Source: Achromobacter sp. Bel | GTDB taxonomy: Bacteria > Pseudomonadota > Gammaproteobacteria > Burkholderiales > Burkholderiaceae_B | Direction of reading: 5' to 3' | Assembly: GCF_012928505.1 (NCBI RefSeq) | Contig: NZ_JABBJN010000063.1 | Span: 1-34,012, forward strand | DNA length: 34,012 nucleotides | Shown here: positions 28,263 through 34,012 of the stretch, one piece after another | Numbering within the stretch: position 1 is the stretch's first letter | Layout of the letters: each line of letters begins with the position of its first letter | Program-made: the position numbers and the translations under genes | The notes under the pieces: model-generated | Told to the model about the DNA's origin: nothing | The model's database searches: none | What the model saw: the letters and a program-made list of their open reading frames with translations, nothing else

Positions 28263-28448
28263 AATTTCCGCATCTTCCAGGAGCGCATCGAAGTGATCCT
28301 CTAAAGCCGACAAGAATCAGACTGCCGTGCCCAGCCTTCGCGCCGTGGGCCGCCGTCTCGTCGGGCCTGCTCTACGGAGCCGGCCGCCATGGTTGTGCGT
28401 GCCTGCCGCCCCGCGCGGCGTCGCGCAAGCCGCTTCAAAGGATCATTC
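28263..28448 (+). other. 186-base leader of the methyltransferase gene
   Basis: A TAGAAT at 28260-28265 overlaps the stop of the MFS gene and could be the -10 of a methyltransferase promoter, without a good -35. Downstream, AGGA at about 28279-28282 and TCCT about 14 bases later can pair, followed by GC-rich stretches able to fold. A three-codon frame (GTG ATC CTC TAA) follows AGGAG closely. I recognise no known riboswitch class. No gene was found in this stretch. Confidence 0.3.
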
Positions 28449-29243
28449 ATGACTGCCTCTTCTTCCTTCGATTTCCTTTCCCACAACCAGGCCGCCTGGG
28501 ACCAGCTTGCCGTGCAAGACTGCGAATGGTCGCGCCCCGTCACGACCGAAACCATCACCGCCGCGCGCGCGGGCCAGTGGTCGGTGCATCTGACGCCGGG
28601 GCCGCTGCCGCGCGGCTGGCTGGATCAACCCCAAGGCCTGCGCATTCTTTGCCTGGCCTCGGCGGGCGGCCAGCAGGCGCCAGTGCTGGCCGCGGTCGGC
28701 GCACAGGTGACCGTCTTCGATGCGTCGGAAAAGCAATTGGACCAGGACCGCCACGTGGCCGCACGCGATGGCTTGGCGCTGGAAGCGGTGCAAGGCGACA
28801 TGCGCGACTTGTCGGCGTTTGCGGACGCGTCGTTCGACGTCGTGTTCCACCCGATTTCGAACCTGTATGTGCCGGACGTGCGGCCGGTATGGCGCGAATG
28901 CCATCGGGTTTTGCGGCGTGGCGGCCGCCTGCTGTCCAGCTTCTACAACCCGATCGTGTTCGTGGGCGACCGCGATCCCGCCTACGCGAAGCAGGGCGTG
29001 ATCCGGCCCGCGTATGCCTTGCCTTATGCCGACACCCGCGACCTGGACGCCGCGGCGCTGGACGCGAAATTGGCGCGCGGAGAGGCGGTGGTATTCGGGC
29101 ACAGCCTGACCGACCAGATCGGTGGCCAGCTGGACGCGGGCTTCCTGCTTGCGGGCTTTCACGAAGATCAGCAGCCCAATCCCCGTTTCCTGATCGACCG
29201 CTACGTGCCGACGTTCCTGGCGACGTACGCCGTCAAGCCGTAG
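28449..29243 (+). CDS. Class I SAM-dependent methyltransferase
   Basis: This 264-residue protein starts at ATG 28449 with AAAGGA just ahead; an in-frame GTG-like extension to 28389 would add an Arg-rich stretch and has no ribosome site. The Rossmann-type SAM site is visible: motif I LRILCLASAGGQQAPVLAAV (about residues 60-79), the acidic VTVFDASEKQLDQD end of strand two, then GDMRDLSAFADASFDVVFHP for motifs II-III and HRVLRRGGRLLSSFYNP for motif post-III. It is a methyltransferase_11-like protein with unknown acceptor. It has its own terminator and seems to be a single-gene unit. Confidence 0.9.
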   Translation: MTASSSFDFLSHNQAAWDQLAVQDCEWSRPVTTETITAARAGQWSVHLTPGPLPRGWLDQPQGLRILCLASAGGQQAPVLAAVGAQVTVFDASEKQLDQDRHVAARDGLALEAVQGDMRDLSAFADASFDVVFHPISNLYVPDVRPVWRECHRVLRRGGRLLSSFYNPIVFVGDRDPAYAKQGVIRPAYALPYADTRDLDAAALDAKLARGEAVVFGHSLTDQIGGQLDAGFLLAGFHEDQQPNPRFLIDRYVPTFLATYAVKP

Positions 29244-29246
29244 TCC

Positions 29247-29289
29247 GCCGTGCGTGCTCTCGGTGTTTTCCCGGGGGCACGGCTTTTTT
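29247..29289 (+). terminator. Rho-independent terminator after the methyltransferase
   Basis: GCCGTGC (29247-29253) and GCACGGC (29277-29283) form a perfect 7-base stem immediately followed by six T (29284-29289), four bases after the methyltransferase stop. The loop is long (23 bases) but partly self-complementary. Confidence 0.85.
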
Positions 29290-29490
29290 CATCCCTCAGT
29301 ACTAACCATTAGCCTCTATCGGGCGCTCCAGTGCGGCGCGTTCGGCAAAACGCGTGCGTATAACCCTGAGGAATAGCCCAAGCACCTGAAGGACTTTGAC
29401 GCCATGGCGTCCCGATCCTAGTCTGCAGTCACGCCGTATCTTCGACTGCGAATTTCGAATGCCGCCAGCGCGCGGCGCACAAGGGAAGCC
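29290..29490 (+). promoter_or_regulatory. Upstream region of the binding-protein gene with a 14-base palindrome
   Basis: These 201 bases separate the terminator from the next gene. They contain the perfect palindrome GACGCCATGGCGTC (29398-29411), about 80 bases ahead of the start, which could be an operator. AAGGGA at 29481-29486 is the ribosome site of the downstream gene. I see no convincing sigma70 boxes and no open frame of note. Confidence 0.35.
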
Positions 29491-31056
29491 ATGAATCGTC
29501 CTGTACCCCTCGCCCTGGCGGCCGCGTTCCTGGCGGTCTGTAGCACCGGTCTGGCCACGCCGGCGCAAGCGCAAGAGCGCCCCGTGCTGCGTATCAGTTC
29601 GGGCGCCGCCGACAACGCCACGCTTGACCCCCACCGCGCGACGTCCACCGCCGACAAAGGGGTGGCGGCGCAGATGTTCGATGCGCTGGTGCAGTTCCCG
29701 GCGGGCAGCGCCGACCCCAAAGCGTTGGAGCCGGGCCTGGCCGAACGCTGGGAAGCCTCGGCCGACAGCAAGGTGTGGACGTTCCACCTGCGCCACGGCG
29801 TCCAGTTCCATGGCGGCTACGGCGAGTTGAAAGCCGACGACGTGGTCTATTCGATCCAGCGCGCCGGCGATCCCAACCGATCCAGCTTCGCCGCCACCTT
29901 CGCCATCATCGACAAGGTCGAAGCGCTGGACGACTACACCGTGCGGGTCACGCTGAAATATCCCGACGCGACCTTCCTGGGCCGCGTCTCGAACTATCAC
30001 GGCGGCAACATCGTCAGCAAGAAGGCGGCCGAGAAGCTGGGCGACAAGTTCGGCGCCGGCCCCATCGGCACCGGCCCGTTCGCGTTCGGCGAACACGTCA
30101 CCCAGCAGTACGTGAAGCTGGTGGCCAACGACGCGTACTTTCGCGGCAAACCCAAGCTGGGCGGGATCCTGTATCGCATGATCCCGTCGGACAGCGCCCG
30201 CGAACTGGCCTTCACCTCGAACGAAATCGACGTCATGCAGGGCAAGCGCGAGCAGCGGTGGGTCGAACGGTCGGCCAAGCGCGGCATGAAGATCGATATC
30301 TTCGAACCGGCCGAGTTCCGCACGCTGCACCTGAACCGCAACGTCAAGCCGCTGGACAACCTGAAGGTGCGCCAGGCGGTCGCCGCCGCGGTCAACGTGG
30401 ATGAAATCGTGCGCTATGCGGGCAAGGACGTGGCCGACAAGGGCTGTTCGGTGGTGCCCAACGGCTATCTGGGCCAGGATTGCAGCGCGGGCGCCTACGC
30501 CTATGAAGTGGATCGCGCCAAGAAGCTGCTGGCGGAAGCGGGCTATCCCAATGGCATCGAGATCAAGTCCGTCGTGTCGAACATCTCGGCGCAGCAGCCC
30601 ATCATGGAAATCGTGCAGGCGCAGTTGGCCAAGGCCGGCATCAAGCTCAACATGGAAGTGGTGGACCACGCGACCTACCAGGCCAAGAGCCGCCAGGACC
30701 TGAGCGGGCTGGTGTTCTACGGCGCGGCGCGCTTCCCCAACGCGGATACGTACCTGACCGAGTTCTACGACTCGGCCGCCGCCATCGGTGCGCCGGGCGC
30801 GATGTCGAATTTCTCGCATTGCTCGGTGGCCGACGACGCGATCCGCCAGGCACGGGTGGAACCCGACGCGCAGAAGCAGCTGGCCTTGTGGAAGGACGCG
30901 CAGGTGAAGATCCATGACGATGTCTGCGCCGTTCCCTTGTTCGGGCTGAAACAGGTGTGGGCGCGCGGCGACCGTGTGAATTATGGCTACGCCTTGACCG
31001 GCGCGTTGAACCTGCAGCCTCCCATCACCGAACTGACGACGGTCAGCGCGCCCTGA
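29491..31056 (+). CDS. ABC transporter substrate-binding protein, dipeptide/opine type (SBP_bac_5)
   Basis: This 521-residue periplasmic receptor has a signal peptide (residues 1-27, ending TPAQAQ). The family 5 fold is clear: LDPHRATSTADKGVAAQMFD near the start of the mature part, LAERWEASADSKVWTFHLRH, VQFHGG, DDVVYSIQRA, and IGTGPFAF in the middle. The family binds dipeptides, opines, nickel or similar ligands. No permease or ATPase gene is next to it, so it is an orphan receptor here unless these lie beyond the window. Its neighbours, an OccR-like regulator and an opine-oxidase-like enzyme, favour an opine or imino-acid ligand. Confidence 0.92.
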   Translation: MNRPVPLALAAAFLAVCSTGLATPAQAQERPVLRISSGAADNATLDPHRATSTADKGVAAQMFDALVQFPAGSADPKALEPGLAERWEASADSKVWTFHLRHGVQFHGGYGELKADDVVYSIQRAGDPNRSSFAATFAIIDKVEALDDYTVRVTLKYPDATFLGRVSNYHGGNIVSKKAAEKLGDKFGAGPIGTGPFAFGEHVTQQYVKLVANDAYFRGKPKLGGILYRMIPSDSARELAFTSNEIDVMQGKREQRWVERSAKRGMKIDIFEPAEFRTLHLNRNVKPLDNLKVRQAVAAAVNVDEIVRYAGKDVADKGCSVVPNGYLGQDCSAGAYAYEVDRAKKLLAEAGYPNGIEIKSVVSNISAQQPIMEIVQAQLAKAGIKLNMEVVDHATYQAKSRQDLSGLVFYGAARFPNADTYLTEFYDSAAAIGAPGAMSNFSHCSVADDAIRQARVEPDAQKQLALWKDAQVKIHDDVCAVPLFGLKQVWARGDRVNYGYALTGALNLQPPITELTTVSAP

Positions 31057-31070
31057 CCGGCGCGCCGGTC
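31055..31070. other. 16-base perfect palindrome between convergent genes
   Basis: GACCGGCGCGCCGGTC lies at the stop of the binding-protein gene and immediately before the end of the convergent LysR gene (31072). A GC-rich stem at a convergent junction can act as a bidirectional end signal, but there is no T-run in either direction, so rho-independent termination is not supported. Confidence 0.4.
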
Positions 31071-31071
31071 G

Positions 31072-31989
31072 TCATTGGCCTTTGAGCACTTCGCGGGAAA
31101 CCTGCGCGGCCACGTCGCGGGCCGCGTCGACAAAGGCTTCGACCAGCGCCGCGTTGCGCGAGGTGTGCACGCGGCACAACTGGAAGTGGAACAGCAGCTC
31201 TGGATCAAACCGCCGCAAGACCATGCGGCTATGCAACCCTTCGGCGAACAACGGATGAATCAAGGAAACCCCCAGCCCCGCCGCGACGAATTCGCAGGCC
31301 GTGGGCGCCGTGTTGGTGTCCAGCACCACATTCAATCGGGCGCCGGCCTGGCTGAATGCCTGGCGCACCAATTCGTGCGTCTGGCTGTCCGCGCCGAAGG
31401 ACACGAACGGCAGGCCGCTCAGATCGCGCGGCCGCACCACGCGCTTGCGCGTCAGCTCGTGATTCGGGGGCATGGCGCAGAACAACGGGTATTGGAACAG
31501 CGGCTCGCGATCGATGTAGGGGTTGTCGACGCGGCTGCCCACCAACGCTACGTCGATATGGCGGGTTGCCAGCCAGTCCGCCAGGAACAGCGACCCGCGG
31601 CTTTGGATCGACACGCGCACGTCGGGATGCCGCTTCAGGAACTGCATGGTCACGCGGCGGATGAACGGGCCGGCCAGCGCGGGCAGGACGCCGACGTTCA
31701 GCGTGCGCTGTTCGTCGCGGCGGATGGAATCGACTGCCTGCTCCACTTGGCGCAAGCCGCTGAAGACGCGGTCGATCTCTTCGTACAGCCGCATGCCCTG
31801 GTTGGTCAGCGCCAGCTTGCCGCGCACGCGGTCAAAGAGCGACAGGCCCGTTTCGGCCTCCAGATGCGACAGCAGCTTGCTGACGGCCGGCTGCGATACG
31901 CCCAGCGCTACGGCGGCCTGACTGGCGGTGCCATGTTCGACAACCGCCTTGAACGCTTCGATCTGCCGCAAGTTCAACGTCTGATTCAT
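31072..31989 (-). CDS. LysR family transcriptional regulator, NocR/OccR-like
   Basis: This 305-residue regulator starts at ATG 31989 (MNQTLNLRQIEAFKAVVEHG); the open frame continues upstream only through the start region of the divergent gene. The winged helix covers about residues 6-65 and the LNLRQIEAFKAVVEHGTASQ opening plus QPAVSKLLSHLEAETGLSLF recall the opine regulators NocR and OccR. The effector domain starts near LNVGVLPALAGPFIRRV. It is divergent from the DAO/[2Fe-2S]/FAD gene set and converges with the binding-protein gene, so it probably controls both sides in response to the imported opine-like compound. The ligand is inferred. Confidence 0.92.
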   Translation of the reverse strand: MNQTLNLRQIEAFKAVVEHGTASQAAVALGVSQPAVSKLLSHLEAETGLSLFDRVRGKLALTNQGMRLYEEIDRVFSGLRQVEQAVDSIRRDEQRTLNVGVLPALAGPFIRRVTMQFLKRHPDVRVSIQSRGSLFLADWLATRHIDVALVGSRVDNPYIDREPLFQYPLFCAMPPNHELTRKRVVRPRDLSGLPFVSFGADSQTHELVRQAFSQAGARLNVVLDTNTAPTACEFVAAGLGVSLIHPLFAEGLHSRMVLRRFDPELLFHFQLCRVHTSRNAALVEAFVDAARDVAAQVSREVLKGQ

Positions 31990-31992
31990 GCC

Positions 31993-32037
31993 ATAACCCA
32001 GTTTGATGGAAACCCGATTTCCTGTCGCAAAGGTTAT
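31993..32037. promoter_or_regulatory. Candidate LysR operators in the divergent gap
   Basis: The 82-base gap between the LysR gene and the DAO-type gene holds a perfect GGAAA-CCCGA-TTTCC (32008-32022), nested in a wider pair ATAACC (31993-31998) and GGTTAT (32032-32037). Nested symmetry in a divergent LysR gap is what the regulator's binding region usually looks like. Promoter boxes could not be fixed with confidence. Confidence 0.45.
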
Positions 32038-32071
32038 AGCGCCGGATTCGTCCGCACAAGAAGGAATCGCC

Positions 32072-33199
32072 ATGCGCCAGGAGTTTGACCTCATCGTGGC
32101 GGGCGCCGGCATGGTCGGCGCCGCGATCGCCTACGGGCTGGCGGGGCACGGGCGGCGCGTGTTGATGCTGGATGGCGCCGACACCGATTTCCGCGCGGCC
32201 AAGGCCAACTTCGGCCTGGTCTGGCTGCAAGGCAAGGGCCACGGCCACCCGGCCTATCAACGCCTGTCGCATCAGGCGGTGCAGGCGTGGCCGGACTTTG
32301 CACAAGCGCTGGAAGCCGACAGCGGCATGACGCTGGCCTATGAACGCCGGGGCGGCCTGCATTTCTGCCTGGGCGACGCTGAACTCTCCGCCCGCGCGGC
32401 GCGCCTGGCCGCCTGGCATGCGCAGGCGCCGGAATTGGCGCCCCGTACGCAGCTGCTGGATCGTGGCGAGCTGCTGCGCCGCTTTCCGTCGATGCGCCTG
32501 GGCGCCGACGTGGCGGGCGCAAGCGTCGGCGAACTGGACGGGCACGTCAACCCGCTGCGCCTCCTGGCCGCCCTGCAGGCCGCGTTCTTGAAACGGGGTG
32601 GAACCCTGCTGAACCGGCATGCCGTGACCGCCATCGACGCGATGCCCGGCGGCGGCTTTACCGTGGGGGCCGGTGGCTTCCACGCGCGCGCCGAGCGCGT
32701 CGTGATCGCCGCGGGGTTGGGATCGGCCGCCCTGGGGGCGATGGTCGGGTTGGATGTGCCGTTGCGGCCCCAGCGCGGCCAGATCCTGGTCACTGAACGG
32801 CTGGCGCCCCTGCTGCCGGTACCCGCCAGCGGCATCCGCCAAACCGCCGAAGGCACCGTCATGGTCGGCCTGACCCAGGAAGAAGTCGGATACGACCTGG
32901 GCACCACGTCCGCCGCTGCGGTGCGCATGACGCGCAACGCGTTGCGCATCCTGCCTGATCTGGCGCAGGCAAGGCTGGTTCGGCAATGGTCGTGCCTGCG
33001 GATCATGACGCCCGACGGCTGTCCCGTCTACGCAAGTTCCCCCCTTCACCCCGGCGCGGACATCGCGCTGTGCCATTCGGGCGTGACGCTGGCTTCATTT
33101 CATGCCGGACCCTATGCCCGTGCATTGGCCGGCGCCACGCCGCTCGAACCCTTGGATGCCTTTCACCATGAGCGTTTCAATGTTCAGAAAGCTGCATGA
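32072..33199 (+). CDS. FAD-dependent oxidoreductase, DAO family (HcnC / opine oxidase beta subunit-like)
   Basis: This 375-residue flavoprotein starts at ATG 32072 with AAGAAGGA ahead. FAD-binding GAGMVG is at residues 11-16 and ANFGLVWLQGKG is a loop shared with the DAO-type subunits of hydrogen cyanide synthase, opine oxidases and D-hydroxyproline dehydrogenases. VPLRPQRGQILVTERL and the late CHSGVTLASFHAGPYARALA close the flavin and substrate site. It should carry the amine-oxidising site of a three-subunit complex with the next two genes. It overlaps the [2Fe-2S] gene by 32 bases. Confidence 0.9.
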   Translation: MRQEFDLIVAGAGMVGAAIAYGLAGHGRRVLMLDGADTDFRAAKANFGLVWLQGKGHGHPAYQRLSHQAVQAWPDFAQALEADSGMTLAYERRGGLHFCLGDAELSARAARLAAWHAQAPELAPRTQLLDRGELLRRFPSMRLGADVAGASVGELDGHVNPLRLLAALQAAFLKRGGTLLNRHAVTAIDAMPGGGFTVGAGGFHARAERVVIAAGLGSAALGAMVGLDVPLRPQRGQILVTERLAPLLPVPASGIRQTAEGTVMVGLTQEEVGYDLGTTSAAAVRMTRNALRILPDLAQARLVRQWSCLRIMTPDGCPVYASSPLHPGADIALCHSGVTLASFHAGPYARALAGATPLEPLDAFHHERFNVQKAA

Positions 33200-33476
33200 G
33201 TCCGGCGCGCCCGCGCTGACGCTCACCATAGACGGCCAGTCCGTCGCCGCCGAACCCGGCGAAACCGTGGCAGCGGTGCTGCTGCGCCAGCAGACGCCGG
33301 CCACCCGGACCACGCCCGTGCATGAAAGCCCGCGCGCCCCGTACTGCATGATGGGCGTGTGCTTCGACTGCCTGGCCATCGTGGATGGCGTGGCGTCCAC
33401 CCAGACCTGTCTGGTCACGGTGCGCGATGGCATGCGCGTCGAGCGCCAGTTCGGCCGCCGGAGCGTCCTGCCATGA
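33168..33476 (+). CDS. Small [2Fe-2S] subunit of an HcnABC/opine oxidase-like complex
   Basis: This 102-residue protein counts from ATG 33168; an ATG at 33180 in the same frame is equally possible, and earlier in-frame starts would overlap the upstream gene further. The ferredoxin-like fold has LTLTIDGQSVAAEPGETVAA followed by the cluster cysteines Cys60, Cys65, Cys68 and Cys81 (C-x4-C-x2-C-x12-C), the Fer2_4 pattern of HcnA and of the sarcosine oxidase alpha N-terminus. It should pass electrons between the flavin subunits. The stop overlaps the next ATG by 4 bases. Confidence 0.9.
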   Translation: MSVSMFRKLHESGAPALTLTIDGQSVAAEPGETVAAVLLRQQTPATRTTPVHESPRAPYCMMGVCFDCLAIVDGVASTQTCLVTVRDGMRVERQFGRRSVLP

Positions 33477-34012
33477 AGCGCGAATTCGACGTTGTGGTGA
33501 TCGGCGCCGGCCCGGCCGGCATGAGCGCGGCTATTGGCCTGCGCGGCCAGGGCCTGTCGGTGCTGGTGGTGGACGAGCAGCCTGCGCCCGGCGGCCAGAT
33601 ATGGCGCGCGGTGGAGGCCGTGGCACAGACGCCGACGGGCACGCTGCTGGGCAGCGAATACCGTGCCGGGGCGGCGCTGGCGCACGCGTTCCGCGACAGC
33701 GGCGCCGCTTATCAGCCGCAGACGCAGGTCTGGCAGATCGAGCCGGGCTGGCACGTGTATATGACGCGGGACGGGCAGGCCGAGTCGGTGCGCGCCGACC
33801 GCATTGTGCTGGCATTGGGTGCGCAGGAGCGGCCTGCGCCGTTCCCGGGCTGGACCCTGCCGGGCGTCTTGACGGTGGGGGCGGCGCAGATCCTGCTGAA
33901 GACGTCGCGCCAGGTGCCGGCCGATCCGGTCTGGGTGGCGGGCAGCGGGCCGTTGCCGCTGCTCTACATGGCGCAGCTGTTGCGCGCCGGCGGCAAGATC
34001 GCCGGCTGGCTC
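33473..34012 (+). CDS. FAD/NAD(P)-binding oxidoreductase, HcnB / opine oxidase alpha-like (3' partial)
   Basis: The first 180 codons are present before the window ends. The N-terminus MKREFDVVVIGAGPAGMSAA has the FAD-binding GAGPAG (residues 11-16), followed by VLVVDEQPAPGGQIWRA. LALGAQERPAPFPGWTLPGV is the ATG-like flavin motif of the HcnB/SoxA group, and VAGSGPLPLL begins the second nucleotide-binding fold. The gene overlaps the [2Fe-2S] gene by ATGA. It is the third subunit of the predicted imino-acid/opine dehydrogenase. The C-terminal part, including any BFD-like Fe-S domain, is outside the window. Confidence 0.92.
   Translation, partial: MKREFDVVVIGAGPAGMSAAIGLRGQGLSVLVVDEQPAPGGQIWRAVEAVAQTPTGTLLGSEYRAGAALAHAFRDSGAAYQPQTQVWQIEPGWHVYMTRDGQAESVRADRIVLALGAQERPAPFPGWTLPGVLTVGAAQILLKTSRQVPADPVWVAGSGPLPLLYMAQLLRAGGKIAGWL

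Noticed and set aside
28279..28330. SAH riboswitch upstream of the methyltransferase
   Set aside because: Only the first AGGAGCGC-like bases agree. The conserved CCCAGGCUCG-like return strand and the final GGCGCUC pseudoknot strand are not found at the right places, so I do not annotate it as a riboswitch.
31055..31070. Rho-independent terminator at the GACCGGCGCGCCGGTC palindrome
   Set aside because: There is no T-run on either strand after the stem, so it is listed only as a palindrome.

Overview
The window is high-GC chromosomal DNA with dense, mostly overlapping genes, many LysR regulators and several ABC uptake systems with catabolic enzymes. This composition, the protein types and a genuine penicillin G acylase closely similar to known proteobacterial enzymes point to the Alcaligenaceae (Achromobacter/Bordetella-like, Burkholderiales). 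That placement is inference; there is no rRNA or other phylogenetic marker here. I saw no tRNA, rRNA, CRISPR array, insertion sequence, integrase or phage gene, and no gene-free stretch longer than 300 bases.

Left part (1-9436): the 3' part of an SDR oxidoreductase converges on a LysR regulator. That regulator is divergent from a secreted penicillin G acylase (pac) with all recognisable catalytic residues. The acylase converges on a 1204-residue fused ABC exporter of CydDC-like layout. A divergent GcvA-like LysR gene with a perfect inverted repeat at its start codon follows, with a small exported DUF4952-like protein translationally coupled to it.

Middle (9453-20249): two minus-strand transport operons. 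The first reads livK-livH-livM-livG-livF-thiolase-acyl-CoA ligase-GntR/FCD regulator, nearly all joined by 4-base ATGA overlaps. It looks like a self-contained unit for uptake, CoA activation and thiolysis of an unknown organic acid. The second is a nitrate/sulfonate/taurine-type ABC importer (binding protein, permease, ATPase) ending in a clear rho-independent terminator.

Right-middle (20516-28262): divergent from that importer lies a plus-strand operon of a DAO-family FAD oxidoreductase, a HutD protein and a private electron-transfer flavoprotein (etfB, etfA). A LysR gene, an N-formylglutamate amidohydrolase-like gene (HutG family) and another LysR gene lie on the minus strand beside it, then an MFS transporter. 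The importer, oxidoreductase, ETF, HutD and HutG together suggest an undescribed route that imports and dehydrogenates an amino-acid-like compound, with products connecting to histidine-type catabolism. This is the best candidate in the window for an undescribed pathway.

Right end (28449-34012): a SAM methyltransferase with a clear terminator, a dipeptide/opine-type binding protein, a NocR/OccR-like LysR regulator, and a divergent three-gene set (DAO-type subunit, small [2Fe-2S] subunit, FAD/NAD-type subunit cut by the window end). The set has the HcnABC / opine oxidase / D-hydroxyproline dehydrogenase layout and probably forms a membrane-linked imino-acid or opine dehydrogenase.
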